From NCBI RefSeq assembly GCF_902806685.2, contig NC_048550.1, positions 8,227,383 through 8,291,382 of the forward strand: 64,000 nt of DNA. The letters are read 5' to 3'. Each line of letters starts with the position of its first letter. Position 1 is the stretch's first letter. Positions 21,559 to 32,452 of the stretch are shown piece by piece. Source of the stretch: Maniola hyperantus. Lineage: Eukaryota > Arthropoda > Insecta > Lepidoptera > Nymphalidae. Under the pieces are notes generated by a model. It saw nothing but the letters and a program-made list of their open reading frames with translations, searched no databases and was not told where the DNA came from. The translations under genes were made by a program, and so were the position numbers.

Positions 21559-22299
21559 AGCATAAATTAGTTTATTATATTAATGATATGTTTTCAAGAA
21601 GTTTATAATAGTTAGAACTAAAGCTGAAAATTACTAAGCATTGTAAAAATGGAATAAAGTCTGTTCCTATGAGTTGAATGTTTTTATTACTTACAAGTAG
21701 AGTGCCTTGTACTCTTACCAACAAATAACATATCCAAGCATGTCCTCGAGTCATCTCACGTACTTGTGTCGAGTCTGGGCAAACACCTAGCGGCCCGAGG
21801 CATTTGTCAACTTCATGTACAAGGCAGTACTCTAGCATTACGAGGCAATTTAGACCTTTCAAGGCAACAAGCTCTATTACAGCGGACAAATTACGCGTGT
21901 TACCAACACACGGCAGTTACATCAATTTGAACTCACTGATCCTGGTGAGAGGGGATTGTACCTTTAGTTTCCTTGACAATATTGTATTTTAACCTGACTA
22001 TGGGTGGGTTATGTCGGTGTATTTGTAAGTCAATTTATAGATTACCTAATAATTGTAAAACAACATCGATTCTGATAAATGGGGTGTCATTCACAAGGTA
22101 ATGTCTTCCTTTCGTTTTCCGTGAATTTTAGCTATAGAGTATTGATGTGACAAGTTCAAAATGATGGTAAATGACACGCGTGTGACTTTTGTGGCTCAAC
22201 ACTTCAGTGAAAAAGCTCCTTTAGATTATAATTTTATTATTTTACAAAAAGTTACAGTAAATTGCTAAATTAACCTAATTACTCTAAAAATCATGCTCA

Positions 22300-22345
22300 C
22301 GAACCTGGTGTTCACGTTGAATAGCCAGGCTGATCATTTGCGTAA
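22300..22345 (-). mobile_element. R LINE trace
   Basis: The complement of 22315-22341 encodes QMISLAIQR, matching the SLAIQRGNAAS motif of the R tails. The downstream codons are lost. This is a very short and uncertain remnant. Confidence 0.4.
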
Positions 22346-22677
22346 AAAATGAGCCAGGTAAAATTTAAAATCTTGGTGTACCTAGTTTTAAGACTTTTCA
22401 AAGGAAAATAGAGATTCAGCAAAGAAAATACGCCATAAATAAAGATAAAAAAATAAAATCCTTATCTAATTTTCTCCGTTATCACGGCAAAGACAAATCA
22501 AGGAGCATTTCGGGATTACACGGGGAAAGATTTTACCGAACGGTGCGAACTTTTTCCAAAGACATCTAAAAACCGGCAATCGTTCCACAATAGAATTACT
22601 TCCTGAAGTTTTAAGGAGATCGCGCGTGAAGGTCCTGGCAAGAGGCGCAATAGGTGTAGGCTCAAGAGACAAATTTA

Positions 22678-22795
22678 TTAGGGTTACGTAGGGCAAGGAC
22701 TCCTTATAGATTCGTCAGACTATCTGTCTGTTTGTCTGCGTGTCACAACCATTTTAAAAATAAACTATAAGAGTTGTAAAGTAAAAATTTAGCAC
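22678..22795 (+). repeat. C-like microsatellite repeat (C3), copy 2
   Basis: GGGTTACGTAGGGC, CTTATAGATTCGTC, CTATCTGTCTGTTTGTCTG and AAACTATAAGAGTTGTA parallel 11270-11375. Confidence 0.4.
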
Positions 22796-23051
22796 AGATA
22801 GAAACCTGTTACCGTGTCATAAAAAAGTACCTACTTACCAATTTATTGAAATTTTACAATTTTGAAATTTATACATATTTTGAGTCTAAGATTATACAAG
22901 TAAGTAAGTAGCTCAGAATAACCACGTAAGTACCTCGACAAATAGGTACTTATCTTTTTAAAATCACTGTGATGTTTCGTAGACAGTTTTTGCAAAAAAG
23001 AACTCTATCTTGCGCGTGTTAGTTTTTCAGTAGGTTTTGAAAATGTGAAAC

Positions 23052-23100
23052 CATGAGCCAATCATTTAATGTACATTGTACATTAAATGATTGACTCATG
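23052..23100. repeat. Strong inverted repeat
   Basis: Arms of 24 bases (23052-23075 and 23077-23100), around CAATCATTTAATGTACA and TGTACATTAAATGATTG, differ at one position and have a one-base loop. This may be a collapsed MITE or an insertion scar. No copies were seen elsewhere in the window. Confidence 0.75.
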
Positions 23101-24499
23101 TGATAATATTTTTCACAGTTAAAAAAATGGTTAAAATTCCATTTGTAAATATATAGAATGCGGGGTTTTCTTTTATAATTCTTGGCTCCTTTTGTATAAG
23201 TTAGTAAATAGTTCTGCTTATTTTATTCTTTTATTGCACTGCACCACTGCAATGCGAAGAAAGTTCAACCATTCTTAGGATTTCGTTTTAGGAACGGAAA
23301 ATATTTATCGACCTAATAAATATTTAACTTCTTGCAAAGTGCTCGCTATTTATAAGAGAATGCACAGTCATCTTACTTATTAGGGAGTCGGTTTAAGGTC
23401 TCACGGACCCTCTAGATCTGAGAAGGTGCTTGAGGACAAAGTGCATATACGCATTTGTGAACTCTGAAGAGTCGAAAGAGGAAGTAAATATTATGATTTA
23501 AGAGGGTGCAGTTCGGTGCTTTCTTCTTATAAACATAGGAAGGTGATTACTACATTATTTGATATGCTCAAAACTAAGTATTATATCGGTTTATCTTGCT
23601 ATTATCTAGGTTTATTGATAATATATAGAATATTGAAAAAATATTGATTTTAAAGTTACGAGCCTCGAAATATTCCTATTTCAACACTAAATTTATGACA
23701 ACTTTGGTCATAAATATATAATATTAGAAGTGTGAAAATTCTAAAACAATTTAACTTTAGACATAGTTTATTTATTTATTAGTTGAAATATCTTTACGTT
23801 GCAGACACACATTTAGTATTTTTTTCTCAAAAACACTTTTCCTAAACCCTTTTCGCGTGCTTGATCTTGGTGAAAATCATCGTGCCTCTCACCTTTCTCA
23901 TCATACAATGTTAGGTGAAAAGCAATCAGGTTACCCACGTACGCCGGCAATTTCGGTCGAGCGTACTGCGTCACCTTAAGTCGTGCTGCAGGCCACTTTG
24001 AGACTCCTTCGTGTTTTGTTTTCACTATAACAATTTCAATCGTATGTCAAAATAGATAAAGCTGAGTTTATGTTGACATAAAAAAGACGCTGCGCCTAGG
24101 CTGCATTCTGCCTAACAAAGGAAACTCGTAAACCCAAAATTATTCTCATTAATTTCTCTGACATGATTATTTGACTATTATTTCATAGCTCTGTGAGTTG
24201 ATAGGTATAGGTCAGGAATAGGCAGTTTTTCTTCAAGTCTGCAAACATCCATCCTTTAACATTAGTATGCGGGATACGTTGATCAAAATGCAAAACACTT
24301 AACCTCGCTACAGTTCAAAGAGTAAACTTTTTCTGCATCAAACAATATTCGTGTCTCGTAGTTCACTGAAGTAGACCTAGATAGACCTAGATCGAAGGAA
24401 TAGATTGTGCTTTCTAAACCAGTAGACCATATTATATACATTCACTAAGTTAAATCAAATTTGATTGCACTTGGCTAATGTCTACACATTATTATCATC

Positions 24500-24572
24500 A
24501 TCTCACCCCACCGCCGCGCCGCCCGGCTCACTACTGAGCATGAGTCGCCTCTCAGAATGAAAAGGTATCCCA
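24500..24572 (-). mobile_element. SINE1, 3' fragment
   Basis: TATCATCATC, then CCCGGCTCACTACTGAGCAT and CGCCTCTCAGAATGA, are the complement of the SINE1 3' end. The rest is missing. Confidence 0.55.
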
Positions 24573-24837
24573 CACAAGATCATTCACATACTATTATCAT
24601 ACAATATACGTACCTAGTTGGCTAAAACATAAGAATATCAAGCCAAACGTCTCACAGGGGCTGGGCTGTAATGTAAATATACATAATATAATGAAAATGT
24701 ACATTGCCACATTGCCAGAATCAAAGTGAACACAAAAATATTTTTCATTTCAATATAGCCAAAGGTACTTAAAGGTATATAAATAAGTGGGTCACAGTAA
24801 AGTAAAGCTTGAGATTTATCGTATTTATATTCCTACA

Positions 24838-24962
24838 ATTTTCCGGTCAGTGAGTTCGGTGGAAACGTCAGGGGAGACATTACGGGGATGCCGTAGATTT
24901 ACTTCAAAGTTGATGTACTTACCAACCCACACTCCAAAGGAGGGATCACTAAAATAATGGCG
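24838..24962 (+). repeat. Repeat J, copy 1
   Basis: It shares AGGGGAGACATT, CGTAGATTTACTTCAAA and the following AATGGCGTC/AATGGCTTC region with 39745-39862 in the same orientation. It is about 120 bases with no ORF. Confidence 0.65.
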
Positions 24963-25144
24963 TCTGTCAAACTCAGGTAAAATAATTACATCAATTTAAT
25001 GACAGATACGCACAGTTAACGTTAACTTACATAGGTAGTTATACTATAAGCTATTATTAGTTCATTTAAGCTAGCTATAAGTAAGTACAATACCTGAATG
25101 GTATGTATAAGTTTTATTTAAATTGTTTTGAGAATGATTTTACT

Positions 25145-25378
25145 AGATAATGAATTGGGTTTTTAGAAATCCCGTGAGAACTCTTTGATTTTCCGGGATA
25201 AAAAGTAGCGTATAGCGTAAATAAACTTATGCTGATACCCGTGACTTTATCCTTCCCCGTGGTGCAAGCTACCTCTGTATCAAATTTCGTTAAAATCAGT
25301 TAAACATATGGGCCGTTAAAGGCTAGCAGACAGACACACACTTTCGCATTTATAATATTAGTAGGTATGGATGTACTT
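25145..25378 (-). mobile_element. Helitron-like B element, near complete
   Basis: On the given strand it has AAATCCCGTGAGAACTC, TTTTCCGGGATAAAAAGTAG, CATATGGGCCGTTAAAGGCT and CAGACAGACACAC, then GCATTTATAATATTAGTAGG. The CTAG-bearing end is missing on the left. Confidence 0.65.
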
Positions 25379-25764
25379 AGATATAAAATATAAATTTTAA
25401 CACATCGTAGGCCTTTCTGGGATTTTAATAATAAGTGCGTTCTACGTCGTTGGTATTTCTAGGGCCTAACTAAGTAGGTACCTACTTATTCCAAATTACG
25501 TAGGCTTAAGGAGATGTGCCCAGCACCTAAATGTAAGATAACCAATAATTCTCAAAACAATTTATCTTCAAGCCTTCAATATAATAAGTAGGTACATAAT
25601 AATATATGAAATAGATAATGCCATAGCGTTATCTATTTTACAGATATCGTCGTAGAGGTTGCAATTATCGCATTGAACTAAATTAATAGGTACCTACGTA
25701 TAGAAGGGCTATTAAAAAAATATAGGTATTCTATGAACCTGACAAAATAAATACCAGCCGGATC

Positions 25765-25905
25765 AGCCTGGCTGTCCAGCGCGGAAATGCAGCCAGTATT
25801 CTTGGCACCATTCCACGCGGTCATGATTTATATAGTAATTAGATAAGGCTAGCTTTAAGTTTTATTGTAATATTAAAAAAAATGGAGAAAAAAATAAATA
25901 AATAT
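25765..25905 (+). mobile_element. R LINE, 3' end with A-rich tail
   Basis: Codons 25765-25841 give SRISLAVQRGNAASILGTI plus a short tail and a TAG stop. An untranslated A-rich segment with (AAAT)n follows. The position of the stop and the A-rich end agree with the copies at 10315 and 43258. Confidence 0.65.
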
Positions 25906-25973
25906 GACACTGGACATCAAAAAACGAGTTTTTGTTCGAGATGATCCATCTAGTACGTAGTAGTATAAGTCCC

Positions 25974-26131
25974 GTAAATTGCTACTGCGCTGGAACCATG
26001 TCTCATTAACATCGAAATGACGTCATTTGACGTATATTTAAGTAAAAATATACCAACAGCTCGAAACTTCAGTCTAGTGCTGACGTCACTAAAATGGCAG
26101 CCACGCGCATTAGCAATTTGCGGGGCTTATA
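25974..26131. mobile_element. M element, copy 2 (inverted relative to copy 1)
   Basis: TAAGTCCCGTAAATTGCTA and TAGCAATTTGCGGGGCTTA are flanked by TA at 25974-25975 and 26130-26131. The interior (GGAACCATGTCTCATTAACA, CAGCTCGAAACTTCAG) is the reverse of 19580-19746. The element is 154 bases. Confidence 0.8.
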
Positions 26132-27104
26132 TCACAGTTCACGACAGTTAGGAAACTTCTAACAAAACGTCGAGGCTTGGACGTCACTGGCAGGTGATGT
26201 TAGTAGGTACGTAGGTACATTTGACGCAGGTAGCCCTAATATAGTCAAATTTTTTCTATGATTTTACGTCAATATAATTATTTTGTCATATCGTCGATTC
26301 AGATTAAACCGAGAGTTCCCTCACTCTAGTTCACATAAAAGTCATTGATTAATACTTATCGCAATTATAATTTTCCATTACTTGATTGAGATTTGAAACC
26401 AAGCGCAAACCTGTCCAGTCAAAAACTGCTTTACTTTCAATTTAGAAAATAACGATGTTCTTTCAAGCAAATAACGCCCCTTCACGTAGGAGTGATCGAA
26501 GATAGGGTGAACATCCCTCGTTACATGGAAGACGTGCCGCCCGCAACGTCTTTCAATGCTAAATACATATAAAATGTATTTACTCCTATGTAAAACTCTT
26601 GAAAATATGAAATCAGTTTGTAGATTGTCTTCTTTTTCAGGAAATTGTAGGTTGCGCTTGGTTATAATTTAAGATTTACTTATTTAGGAATAAGGTAGGT
26701 ATAGATTTAGTATTCTAGTCTATGCTGAAAATGAAGATAATCTTGTAGTGGCAGTTTCATAATATTATGCAGAGAGATGGTTTAGGAGGAGTTTCGATAT
26801 AGTGCATAGTATTACATACATGTTGACCCACGCACCGTTTCAATTTTGTTTGTGAATTGTGCTAAGGTCCTTTGACTTGAACAAACACGTTGGAGTCCAT
26901 TATAGGCTGACATAATAATACAAGGAAAGGAGGCACTTCGTATCAATGGCGTACATAATACACGCCCTTGGTACTAAGTCATACTTCATGCACCTCATAG
27001 TCATATATCACAGTCAGGATACTTGACAAGAACTCATACAGGCCTAAAACATTGCCTGTCCTCAAATTACTTAAAGCTTGTATTGAAAAAGTTTTTCTGT
27101 TTTG
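26132..27104. other. Mostly unassigned stretch with one I repeat
   Basis: Apart from repeat I (26455-26562) nothing is recognised. No open frame with similarity was found. Confidence 0.45.
26455..26562 (+). repeat. Repeat I, copy 1
   Basis: ATTTAGAAAATAACGATGTTC, GTGATCGAAGATAGGGTGAA and AACGTCTTTCAATGC are shared with 36235-36372 and 37725-37862, all in the same orientation. Confidence 0.6.
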
Positions 27105-27290
27105 CAACATCATCATCATCAGCCTGTGGACGTCCACTGTTGGACATAGGGATTCCCTAAAGAGCGCCACCACACCCGGTCCTCAGCCTTCCTCATTCAG
27201 CCACTTCCCGCCAGCCTCTTAATATCATCGGTTCATCGTGCTGGGGCGTCCCACATTACGCTTGCTTAAACGCGGTCTCCTTGTTGCAAC
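27105..27290 (-). mobile_element. RTE-like LINE, 3' fragment
   Basis: Tail CATCATCATCATCAG at 27109, then the complement of the ...VWWRSLGNPYVQQWTSTG-type ending and of the GRPSTMNR/DIKRLAGSGW block, up to CTTGCTTAAACGCGGTCTCC. The sequence is close to the copy at 59448-59867 at the nucleotide level, so it is one of the younger fragments. Confidence 0.75.
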
Positions 27291-27714
27291 ATATGTTTGC
27301 TTAATATATTGACTTGGTCCTGCAATGGTAGATATAAATTAAGTAAGTACCTACATACCAAATGTTGCAACACAAATAAAGAATTTTTCTTTCTTACGAG
27401 TTGTAGCAAAGTATTGCTTGAATCCTATTAATCCAGTCTACGAAAACCGATTGAAATTACGTAAGTAACGCACGAGTAAAATCGAGTCACGGAACGGTGT
27501 AACAAAAACTCAATTAAAACTTAGTCAATACGTACGTATCACGTGAAGGAAACTTCATGAGTTCACCTTTATGTCAGACTACTTGATTTTCTGCTTCAAC
27601 TCATAGAAGTTGCAACAATTACCTTTAAATTTTTCGTTCATAATACCTACATGGCTTATGAAATGTCGCTCACAGAGCATAGAAATAAGTAATCAAGTAA
27701 GCTATAATTATCAA

Positions 27715-27990
27715 TAAAAAAATCAAATGTTTGTATGTTTGTGTTCTATGCGATGCTAAACCATTGATCAGATTGTGATGAAACTTTGGTACAGTATTCA
27801 GAGGACACCCAATGCATTGTGGCCAAAAATAAAAACAAAGAAATTAATAAAACAAAAATATAAAGCAACGCACGGATCGACGTGATTTTTTGCATAGTAC
27901 GATGTTTTGCAAGACCAGGAGAGTGATTTTAAAGAAATCAAAGAGTTCCCATGGGATTTTTAAAAGACTTACTGGGACTTACCTGGCGTA
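27715..27990 (+). mobile_element. Helitron-like B element, degraded
   Basis: TTTGTATGTTTGTG, CACGGATCGACGTGATTTTT, AAATCAAAGAGTTCCCATGG and GATTTTTAAAAGAC follow the B order, with an A-rich internal stretch. Both termini are lost. Confidence 0.5.
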
Positions 27991-28284
27991 AGCCTAGATA
28001 AATGCTAGAAAAAAGAAAAGAAAAATGCATTACTTGCACAGGATCTTAAAATATATAGATGTAAACGTATACACGTTTAACGTATAAAAAGTAACGCAAA
28101 GTGTTCATAAAATATTGAAACACCTAGACAGCGAGATTTGTGTCGTAGGGATATTAAAAATTTCATATTCGCCTACTTACTTATATTATACGGAACGAAG
28201 AGTAGGTAATATTATTATGATTTATACAAAGTATGTTATAGTATCAAAAAAGATATCGTTACCAGTTTTTTATGCATGTTCATC

Positions 28285-28640
28285 GTATTATTATTAGAAA
28301 TGCGAAAGCGTATTTTGTTTGTTGGTTTTCCTTCAATCACGCCACAACGGAGCTGGGGGTCAACGTGATTTTTTCCATGGATAAAAGACTTGAGAGGAGT
28401 AACATAAAATATAGTATGCGACAGGTCAAGATTGCAGTCGGGGTATGAGGCGGGGGACGCCCCGCACACCGGCACAGCACCCGTGCTCGGGTTAGCGCGG
28501 GGGCTGTGCGTGTGTGCGGGGCGTTCCCACCCGGATTGCCATCTCGACCTGTCGCGTACTATACTTTTATCTCGAAATATCAAAGAATTCCCACTGGGTT
28601 TTAAACTAAATCCACGCGGACGAAGTCGTGAGCATCAGCT
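28285..28640 (+). mobile_element. Helitron-like B element, interrupted by N
   Basis: The left part (GTATTATTATTAGAAATGCG, GTTTGTTGGTTTTCCTTCAA, CACGCCACAACGGAGC, GTCAACGTGATTTTTTCCAT) and the right part (CAAAGAATTCCCACTGGG, GCGGACGAAGTCGTGAGCAT, CAGCTAG before T) are one B element. It is split at 28410-28563 by the N element, so N inserted after B. Confidence 0.75.
28410..28563. mobile_element. N element, full length
   Basis: The ends TATAGTATGCGACAGGTC and GACCTGTCGCGTACTATA are inverted repeats. The GC-rich core contains GGGACGCCCCGCACACCGGC and TGTGTGCGGGGCGTTCCC, which pair with each other. Because it interrupts a B element, its limits are well defined at about 154 bases. Open frames on both strands here are artefacts of the GC-rich palindrome. 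Confidence 0.8.
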
Positions 28641-28644
28641 AGTC

Positions 28645-29690
28645 ATAAAATAATTTAGAACCTTATTCTCGTGACTGTTTTATAATGACTGATAAAAGGT
28701 ATAATAAACAAATGATTATCTAATGTTTCATACTATTCATCTGGTTATTAGTGTAAAACAATAGTAACAACAAGACGTGCCCAGTAACCCACTTCAAGGA
28801 TTTTCTCTTATAGCGATTTATCTGAAGAATTATTGGTTTGCCTTGAAAATCCTATTACATAAAGGGAGCAAAACCGAGCTATAGAAATATCTAGCTAAAC
28901 AACAGTGATAAATCACTAACTTGTCTGGAAACCGTCCAGGTTTGACAATTTATCTTAAGAATTTTCTAAGTAGCATTTGGTATAAAGTTACGAAATAGGC
29001 TTTTAAATTTAAAAAAAAAATCTATTCCCAGAATGTATATGAACTGTACATTGCTAGGTTCTTAGGTTTCCTTCTGGCAAATAAAAATTAAAAATCGTTT
29101 AGGTAAGTATATTATACGTTTTCAGTTATACGTTCCACGTGTCTGTCCATATATGAATTGACATGAATGTTTGAAAAAAAATCTGTCCAACTCCAAAAAC
29201 CTTTTTGTGAAGGAAAATTAGGTCATTTTAAATAGAGGATATATAAAACAAAACTGTCCCACCGACCATTGTGCTCCAACCATTGTGCCCCAATCCGGTT
29301 TTATTAGAAAAGCAATAATGCGAATATGTTTTAAGACCACTAAACAAATGCATTAGGCTCATTCTTTTTTTAGCGTACACAGGGTATCTACCTGATGAGC
29401 CTGACATAAAGTAAAATCAATAAATTATTAGTTACTACGTTCCAAGTGTAATAAGCTCGAATTCCATTACACCAATTTTAAGCGCATTTTACCTGTTTAA
29501 TAAATTTATTATTTATCGGTTTATCCATTAAATTCAATATGGCGCCTACATTAAAGCGTTTAAGCGGCCGTAAAAATCCCCACACAGATTTATAGCATTC
29601 CGTATTACGGGAATTAATTTTCAGATTCGAATTTCCAAAAAAATAAGCAAAATTTAATGCAAACGTAAATAATGGTAATTTTCACCAAAC
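28645..29690. other. Unassigned A+T-rich stretch
   Basis: No gene or recognised repeat was found. Confidence 0.5.
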
Positions 29691-29694
29691 TCGT

Positions 29695-30143
29695 TTTTAG
29701 GGTTCCGTACCTTAAAGGGAAAAAAAAATCCTTATAGGATCACTTCGTTGTCTGTCTGTCTGTGTGTCTGTCTGTCTGTCCGTCTATCTGTCTGTCTGTC
29801 TCTCGTGCCTGTATTGAAAACCTATAGGCTACTTCCCGTTGACCTAGAATCATGAAATTTGGCAGGTAGTTAGGTTTTATAGCACAAGTAAATGAATAAA
29901 TCTGAAAACCGTAGATTTGTGTTAGTGAAAAAATAATAATTAATATTTTCAATTTTCAAAAAAAGATAACTATACCAAGTGGGGTATCATATATGAACGG
30001 GCTTTACCTGTTTATTGTAAAACAGATTTTTATTTATTTTTATGCATAATAGTTTTTGATTTATCGTGCAAAATGTCGAAATAAATACCCGCGTACAAAA
30101 CCCTCGGTGCGGGAGTCTGACTTGCACTTTACCGGTTTTTTTT
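29695..30143 (+). repeat. Repeat C, full length
   Basis: It runs from TTTAGGGTTCCGTACCTTAA through a long GTCT-type tract (29749-29800), GACCTAGAATCATGAAATTT, GTGGGGTATCATATATGAAC and TTTTTATTTATTTTTATGCA to GAGTCTGACTTGCACTTTAC and a T run. Same layout as 13016-13436. Confidence 0.75.
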
Positions 30144-30437
30144 TGTTGTTGTGATTATGCATAGAATAGGTTAGCCACAAAGTGAGGTTAGCCCACCTCT
30201 GAGGTATGAACTTATGAAGCCATGGCGAGTCAGATAGTTGTAAATACACACAAAACCACTTCCGTTTACAAAGTTGTGAATAAGAGCTTCTTGGTATTCC
30301 TAATTTAGGTGCGTGTCCAATAACCAACCACCAACCTTGTTTTTGGACCAATAGGTTCTAAAACAATCTTACCTGCAAAATCCGGATTTAATTTATTGTA
30401 GATCCTTCTACTGGCAGAAAACTCTATAATGACGTCG

Positions 30438-30664
30438 TCTAAATATATAGAAGGAGAAGGTGACTGACTGACTGACTGACTGACTGATCTGTCAACGCAC
30501 AGCTCAAACTACTGGACGGATCGGGGTGAAATTTGGTATGCAGATAGCTATTGTGACGTAGGCATCCGCTAAGAAGGATTTTTGAAAATTCAACCCCTAA
30601 GGGGTCGAAATAGGGCTTTGAAATTTGTATAGTCCACGCGGACAAAGTCGCAAGCATAAGCTAG
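30438..30664 (+). mobile_element. Helitron-like A element, first of a head-to-tail pair
   Basis: It starts TCTAAATATATAGAAGGAGA and has (GACT)n, GTCAACGCACAGCTCAAACT, AGGGGTCGAAATAGGGC and GCGGACAAAGTCGCAAGCAT. It ends AAGCTAG at 30664. The next base begins the second copy. Confidence 0.85.
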
Positions 30665-30884
30665 TCTAAATATATAGAAGGAAAAGGTGACTGACTGACT
30701 GACTGATCTGTCAACGCACAGCTCAAACTACTGGACGGATCGGGCTGAAATTTGGTATGCAGATAGCTATTGTGACGTGGGCATCCGCTAAGAAAGGATT
30801 TTTGTAAATTCAACCCCTAAGGGGGTGAAATAGGGCTTTGAAATTTGTATAGTTCACGCGGACGAAGTCGCGAGCATAAGCTCA
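30665..30884 (+). mobile_element. Helitron-like A element, second of a head-to-tail pair
   Basis: It starts TCTAAATATATAGAAGGAAA immediately after the CTAG of the first copy and ends GCGAGCATAAGCTCA, where CTAG has become CTCA. The two copies are highly similar. The exact CTAG|TC junction is what end-to-end joining of Helitron termini would give. Confidence 0.85.
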
Positions 30885-31338
30885 TATACATATTATCATA
30901 TCGCACCCCTTCTGCCGCTCCCGCCTCTTCGGCTGTCATAGTGACGCCGCAGTCTAAAAGACATCTAAAAAAACTGGATGCATCTAACCAGGGACAGCAG
31001 CAAATGACGTGCCAGTTGAGAGGCACTAGATAATATGCACTAAACTGCAACAGGCTCCAGACTATGATTTTAGATTGTGAAGGTTCTTACGAGTGGAATT
31101 GAGTTTAAGATAATCGTTGCCAGTTTCGTCAAATCACATTTTTATTGCTTGCAAGCGTCGAGCGGAGCTCAGAAGCATTAAATAAAATGTTGTTAAGCGT
31201 TTTACTTTTCGTTTTGCAAGTGCTGTGTTCGAGGCACGTTCAAAGTGAACATCCTTGCATCCGATTGGATTCGGCTCCCTGCTTAAAGGATTTGTAAAAT
31301 TGCATCAGTTCACTGACAAGCTTGCCTTTTATTTATTA

Positions 31339-31614
31339 CTAGCTTATGCTCGCTACTTCGTCCGCGTGGACTACATAAATTTCAAACCCGTATATCACCC
31401 CTTTAGGGGTTGAATTTTCAAAAATCCTTTCTTAGCGGATGCCTACGTCATCACAGCTATCTGCATGCAAAATTTTAGCCCAATCCGTTCAGAAGTTTGA
31501 GCTGTGCGTTGATAGATCAGTCAGTCAGTCAGTCAGTCAGTCAGTCAGTCAGTCAGTCAGTCAGTCAGTCAGTCAGTCAGTCAGTCAGTCACCATTTCCT
31601 TTTATATATTTAGA
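31339..31614 (-). mobile_element. Helitron-like A element with expanded (CAGT)n
   Basis: On the given strand it starts CTAGCTTATGCTCGCTACTT and has CCCCTTTAGGGGTTGAATTT, CTTTCTTAGCGGATGCCTAC and GTGCGTTGATAGATCAG. It then has a (CAGT)n tract at about 31518-31590 (roughly 18 units) and ends TTTTATATATTTAGA. Frames rich in SVSQ are translations of the microsatellite, not proteins. Confidence 0.85.
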
Positions 31615-31626
31615 AGAAGAAGAAGA

Positions 31627-31665
31627 CTAGCTGATCTGCCTGGCTTTGCTCGGGTGAAATTTATA
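31627..31665 (-). mobile_element. Helitron-like E element, 3'-end fragment
   Basis: CTAGCTGATCTGCCTGGCTT and TGCTCGGGTGAAATTT match the CTAG-bearing end of the E element at 46937. The rest is missing. It lies just outside the A element. Confidence 0.55.
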
Positions 31666-31691
31666 ACATACCTGATACATAGCTACATTTA

Positions 31692-32024
31692 ACGGCCTCT
31701 GGCGCAGTGATGAGCGCTTATGTTAAGATGCAGGTCCCAGGTTCGATTCCCGGCTGGGCAATTTGGCAATTTTTAATTTCTTAAGTGTCCCTAGTCTAGC
31801 CTGGTAGGAGGCTACGGCTAGTAACTACTCTACCAGCAATGCGCCGTACCGCCAAGCAATTAAGCGTTCCAGTACGATGCCGTGTAGAAACCGATAAGGG
31901 GCATGGCTTTAATAAAGCTGCCATAGCATTATTCTACATTATTCTGCTTCCATCATAGACTGCATCATCACTTACCATCAGGTAAGATTGTAGCCAAAGG
32001 CTGACTTGTATCGGGATAAAAAAG
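31692..32024 (+). mobile_element. SINE2, full length
   Basis: The head has box A TGGCGCAGTGATGAGCGC and box B GGTTCGATTCCCGG. The body has TAGTCTAGCCTGGTAGGAGG, AGCGTTCCAGTACGATGCCG and CTTACCATCAGGTAAGATTG, ending in TTGTATCGGGATAAAAAAG. Other copies lie at 34745-34985 (inverted), 38858-39047 and 60140-60400. It is tRNA-derived and would be mobilised by a LINE, which is known for SINEs generally. Confidence 0.85.
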
Positions 32025-32139
32025 CTTATGTCCATCTGGAACAATGTACCTTTCAAATGGAGTAAGAATTTTCAATAGGATGCGCAGTTTTGGAGATTAT
32101 CTCCTATATCCACACTTTACTTTACCTCTTTATAATATA

Positions 32140-32452
32140 CTAGCTTATGCTTGCGACTTCGTCCGCGTGGACTGTACAAATTTCAGACCCCTATTTCACC
32201 CTCTTATGGGTTGCATTTTCAAAAATCCTTTCTTAGCGGATGCCTACGTCATAATAGCTACCTGCATGCCAAATTTCAGCCCAATCCGTCCAGTAGTTTG
32301 AGCTGTGCGTTGATAGAGCAGTCAGTCAGTCAGTCAGTCAGTCAGTCAGTCAGTCAGTCAGTCAGTCAGTCAGTCAGTCAGTCAGTCAGGTCAGTCAGTC
32401 AGTCAGTCAGTCAGTCAGTCAGTCAGTCAGTCACCTTTTCCTTTTATTTATA
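32140..32452 (-). mobile_element. Helitron-like A element with very long (CAGT)n
   Basis: It starts CTAGCTTATGCTTGCGACTT on the given strand, contains CTTTCTTAGCGGATGCCTAC and ends TTTTCCTTTTATTTATAA. The (CAGT)n tract at 32319-32433 is about 28 units, with one extra G near 32390 that shifts its phase. This is the longest tract in the window. Confidence 0.85.

Larger units (their letters stand above)
21559..24499. other. Unassigned stretch with minor repeats
   Basis: No gene was found. It contains an R LINE trace (22300-22345), a C3-like microsatellite repeat (22678-22795) and a strong hairpin (23052-23100). Reverse-strand frames at 21575-21889, 22466-22696 and 23813-24025 show no recognisable domain. 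They lie in slightly GC-richer DNA but cannot be supported as exons. Confidence 0.45.

Noticed and set aside
28236..28653. 115-codon reverse and 73-codon forward frames
   Set aside because: They cross a B element and a nested N element, so no gene is possible in this arrangement.
31511..32433. CRISPR array
   Set aside because: The direct repeats are uninterrupted CAGT units with no spacers, in a eukaryotic repeat element.
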